NCBI RefSeq assembly: GCF_008831285.2 | Contig: NC_045149.1 | Location: 15,216,578-15,280,577, forward strand | Reading direction: 5' to 3' | Length of the DNA: 64,000 bases | Origin: Nymphaea colorata | Taxonomy: Eukaryota; Streptophyta; Magnoliopsida; Nymphaeales; Nymphaeaceae | Part shown: positions 62,279 through 64,000 of the stretch, piece after piece | How the letters are laid out: each line of letters opens with the position of its first letter | How positions within the stretch are numbered: the stretch's first letter is position 1 | Notes under the pieces: model-generated | What the model was told of the DNA's origin: nothing | Seen by the model: only the letters and a program-made list of their open reading frames with translations | Database searches by the model: none | Made by a program: the position numbers and the translations under genes

Positions 62279-64000
62279 TCTCCCCTTCCCTTCGATGATC
62301 AAGGCGGTTTCTTCGTGTCGTCACCACGCCACGGCAGTCCGTTTCTGTTTCCCGAGGCCCATTAACCGCTTCTTGATATAGCACTTCTATGGTAGAACTA
62401 CCCACCTTTTCCCGGTATATTACCTGGTTGCCATTTCGCCTCTGCCTCCGCCCTGCCCTAAGGACGATTGTTTATTTACCTTTATTTTTAAACGTTATTT
62501 TAAATATAACTTCAGCTTCTTCTTAAAAGTGGGTTTTAAATTGAGGTACGGGTTAAAAACGCATCGGATCTCGATCTGGATCTATCCACTGAACTACGGA
62601 TTCAATTCAGTTCCGAGTACCAATCGTCGCCATCTGATCTGAGTTGACCTACTGTTCTATCCATTTTCTTTTATGGAGCCTTCGCCTCGAAGGAAACCCA
62701 GAGCCTCTCCCCCTCGGGCTCTGGCTGGCAGGCTGACCCCTCTATTTAATTCGGATAGCAGCAGAGAGCCGACGATCATCGTCCACTCTCGTGATCCGAC
62801 GGCCGGAAAAAAAAAAAGGGGCTGCTTTTACTTTGCGAGATAAAATTTAGGAGGATCTTCTTTCTTTTGACGTCCAACAGCAAAAAGCTCTTCCAAGGGA
62901 TATTGCCTTTAGGCAAAGGTCTGTATATATAATTTGGGGATGAAATGCTGAAAGTAGATTTGTCCACGGTGATACGCCAAATCACGGTTTCTTTGGTGCT
63001 GCCACATCGCAACCGTTGGATGCAAAGTGCCGAATCGCTGCTGCCGTCGATTGAGCACGATGAACGGCGACGGCAACGTGTCGTATCGTTTTGCGTATGA
63101 CGTGATTCGAAAGGAGGACCCAGCACAGCAGGTCGAGCCTCCCGTGGTGTGGGTTCAAGGCTTTTTCTTAGTGATGTGCATATGATGCTTCCCACTTTTC
63201 TAGTCTTCGCCAAAAACAAAGAAAAGGTGAAGGGAGTGGAGGCGTTGTTTCTTAGAGGATTAGGTTTTCTCCTTGCTCACCACATTAAGTTTTTTCCTTT
63301 GCTGCGCATGATGAGGCAACAACGTGAAGCATCTAAAGGATAAGCCAAGGTTAGCGCACTTAGCGCTTGTGAGTTAATTAGAAAACTGAAACTGTATGTT
63401 ACCTAACTACCAATATAAAAACAAAAAAAATTAATCGATTCTATACTTTTTTTGCATTTAGTTGGTATACCATAAAGTCCAGAATAATCATGATTGATCA
63501 TTATAGGTTTTATTGTCAGGCAGCCAGGAACATCTCCTCTCGGATATGAGATCCCCATGACTTTTTAACAATGATCTTAAATCTTTTGTTCCATAGAAAC
63601 ATGTAGAACATAAATTTGCAACTTTTGTACCTTTAATTTATGAATTTTGAGTCAAAGACATTTGACGATGATGGAGATCGTTCTCAAATATGTAGGTTAT
63701 AAGTAGAATTGTGAATGTGAGGACCCTTGGATCTCAGACGAGAGTAGTCGAGCATATCTTGAATCAAATGAAGATATATCAAAAGGGTGCTGGATTGGAT
63801 TTTTCAGTACGCCATATGGTATGGCCGTCGATGGTACCTATAAAATCAAAGGAAAACCATGCAGAAAATACAAGTGATCAACAGGAAAAGGTTAAAGCCG
63901 CTACGACTTTACACGTTTGGAAACTTTTCTTTCTAGTAGCAAGATGACTTTCTGTGTGTTCGTTTGTTATGGTAGTGGATTTAAGGGAACAAAAGAGGAG
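62279..64000. other. 5' flank of PP2 copy C and window end
   Basis: About 1.7 kb with no supported gene. A block at about 63180-63310 (TCCCACTTTTCTAGTC ... GGTTTTCTCCTTGCTCACCAC..TTAAG) resembles 58270-58400 in the remnant copy's upstream flank. The rest is AT-rich spacer. Confidence 0.5.

Overview
This is a stretch of a flowering-plant nuclear genome. The genes are split by AT-rich introns with GT/AG ends, the products are plant-specific or plant-typical (oleosin, clade-II-type glutamate receptor-like channel, CBM22-GH10 xylanase, F-box/PP2 lectins, DUF630/DUF632 protein), there is a nuclear-type tRNA-Asn, and the spacers hold microsatellites and decayed transposon pieces. Exons are often clearly GC-richer than introns. 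I cannot name the species. A non-grass monocot or early-diverging angiosperm is possible, but that is only an impression from sequence divergence.

Left part (1-23 kb): the 3' end of an LCMT1-type protein phosphatase methyltransferase (+); a roughly 4 kb spacer; a four-exon DUF630/DUF632 membrane-anchored protein (+, 7164-13984) whose introns carry a MITE-like element and a tandemly doubled SINE-like element; a single-exon oleosin (+, 15223-15633); tRNA-Asn(GUU) at 17068-17141; a LINE reverse-transcriptase relic between two near-identical 197-bp direct repeats; and a three-exon mitochondrial-type 3-hydroxyacyl-thioester dehydratase (-, 21394-22789).

Middle part (23-51.3 kb): a seven-exon secreted xylanase (+, 23868-27587); a five-exon glutamate receptor-like channel (+, 29394-34011); an eight-exon enoyl-CoA hydratase of the AUH/methylglutaconyl-CoA hydratase type (-, 34926-41080); an unrecognised four-exon plant protein (-, 43650-46514); and the U1 snRNP protein U1-C (+, 48154-51321), whose first coding exon is only 8 nt.

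Right part (51.3-64 kb): a minus-strand cluster of F-box/phloem-protein-2 (PP2-B type) genes. Two look intact (52606-54805 and 60280-62278). One is a truncated pseudogene (55700-56266). A fourth survives only as its 3' and 5' flanks, with the gene body missing (57310-58440). A copied piece of the U1-C 3' end at about 56892-56995 indicates that the duplicated unit once began inside the U1-C gene.

The genes are independent eukaryotic units, not operons, so no joint pathway is implied. Exon models were built by hand from splice signals and reading-frame continuity and agree with known family sequence. In every complete model the exon lengths sum to an open frame. I found no CRISPR array, phage, or evident new multi-gene system; the most unusual feature is the birth-and-decay record of the F-box/PP2 cluster.
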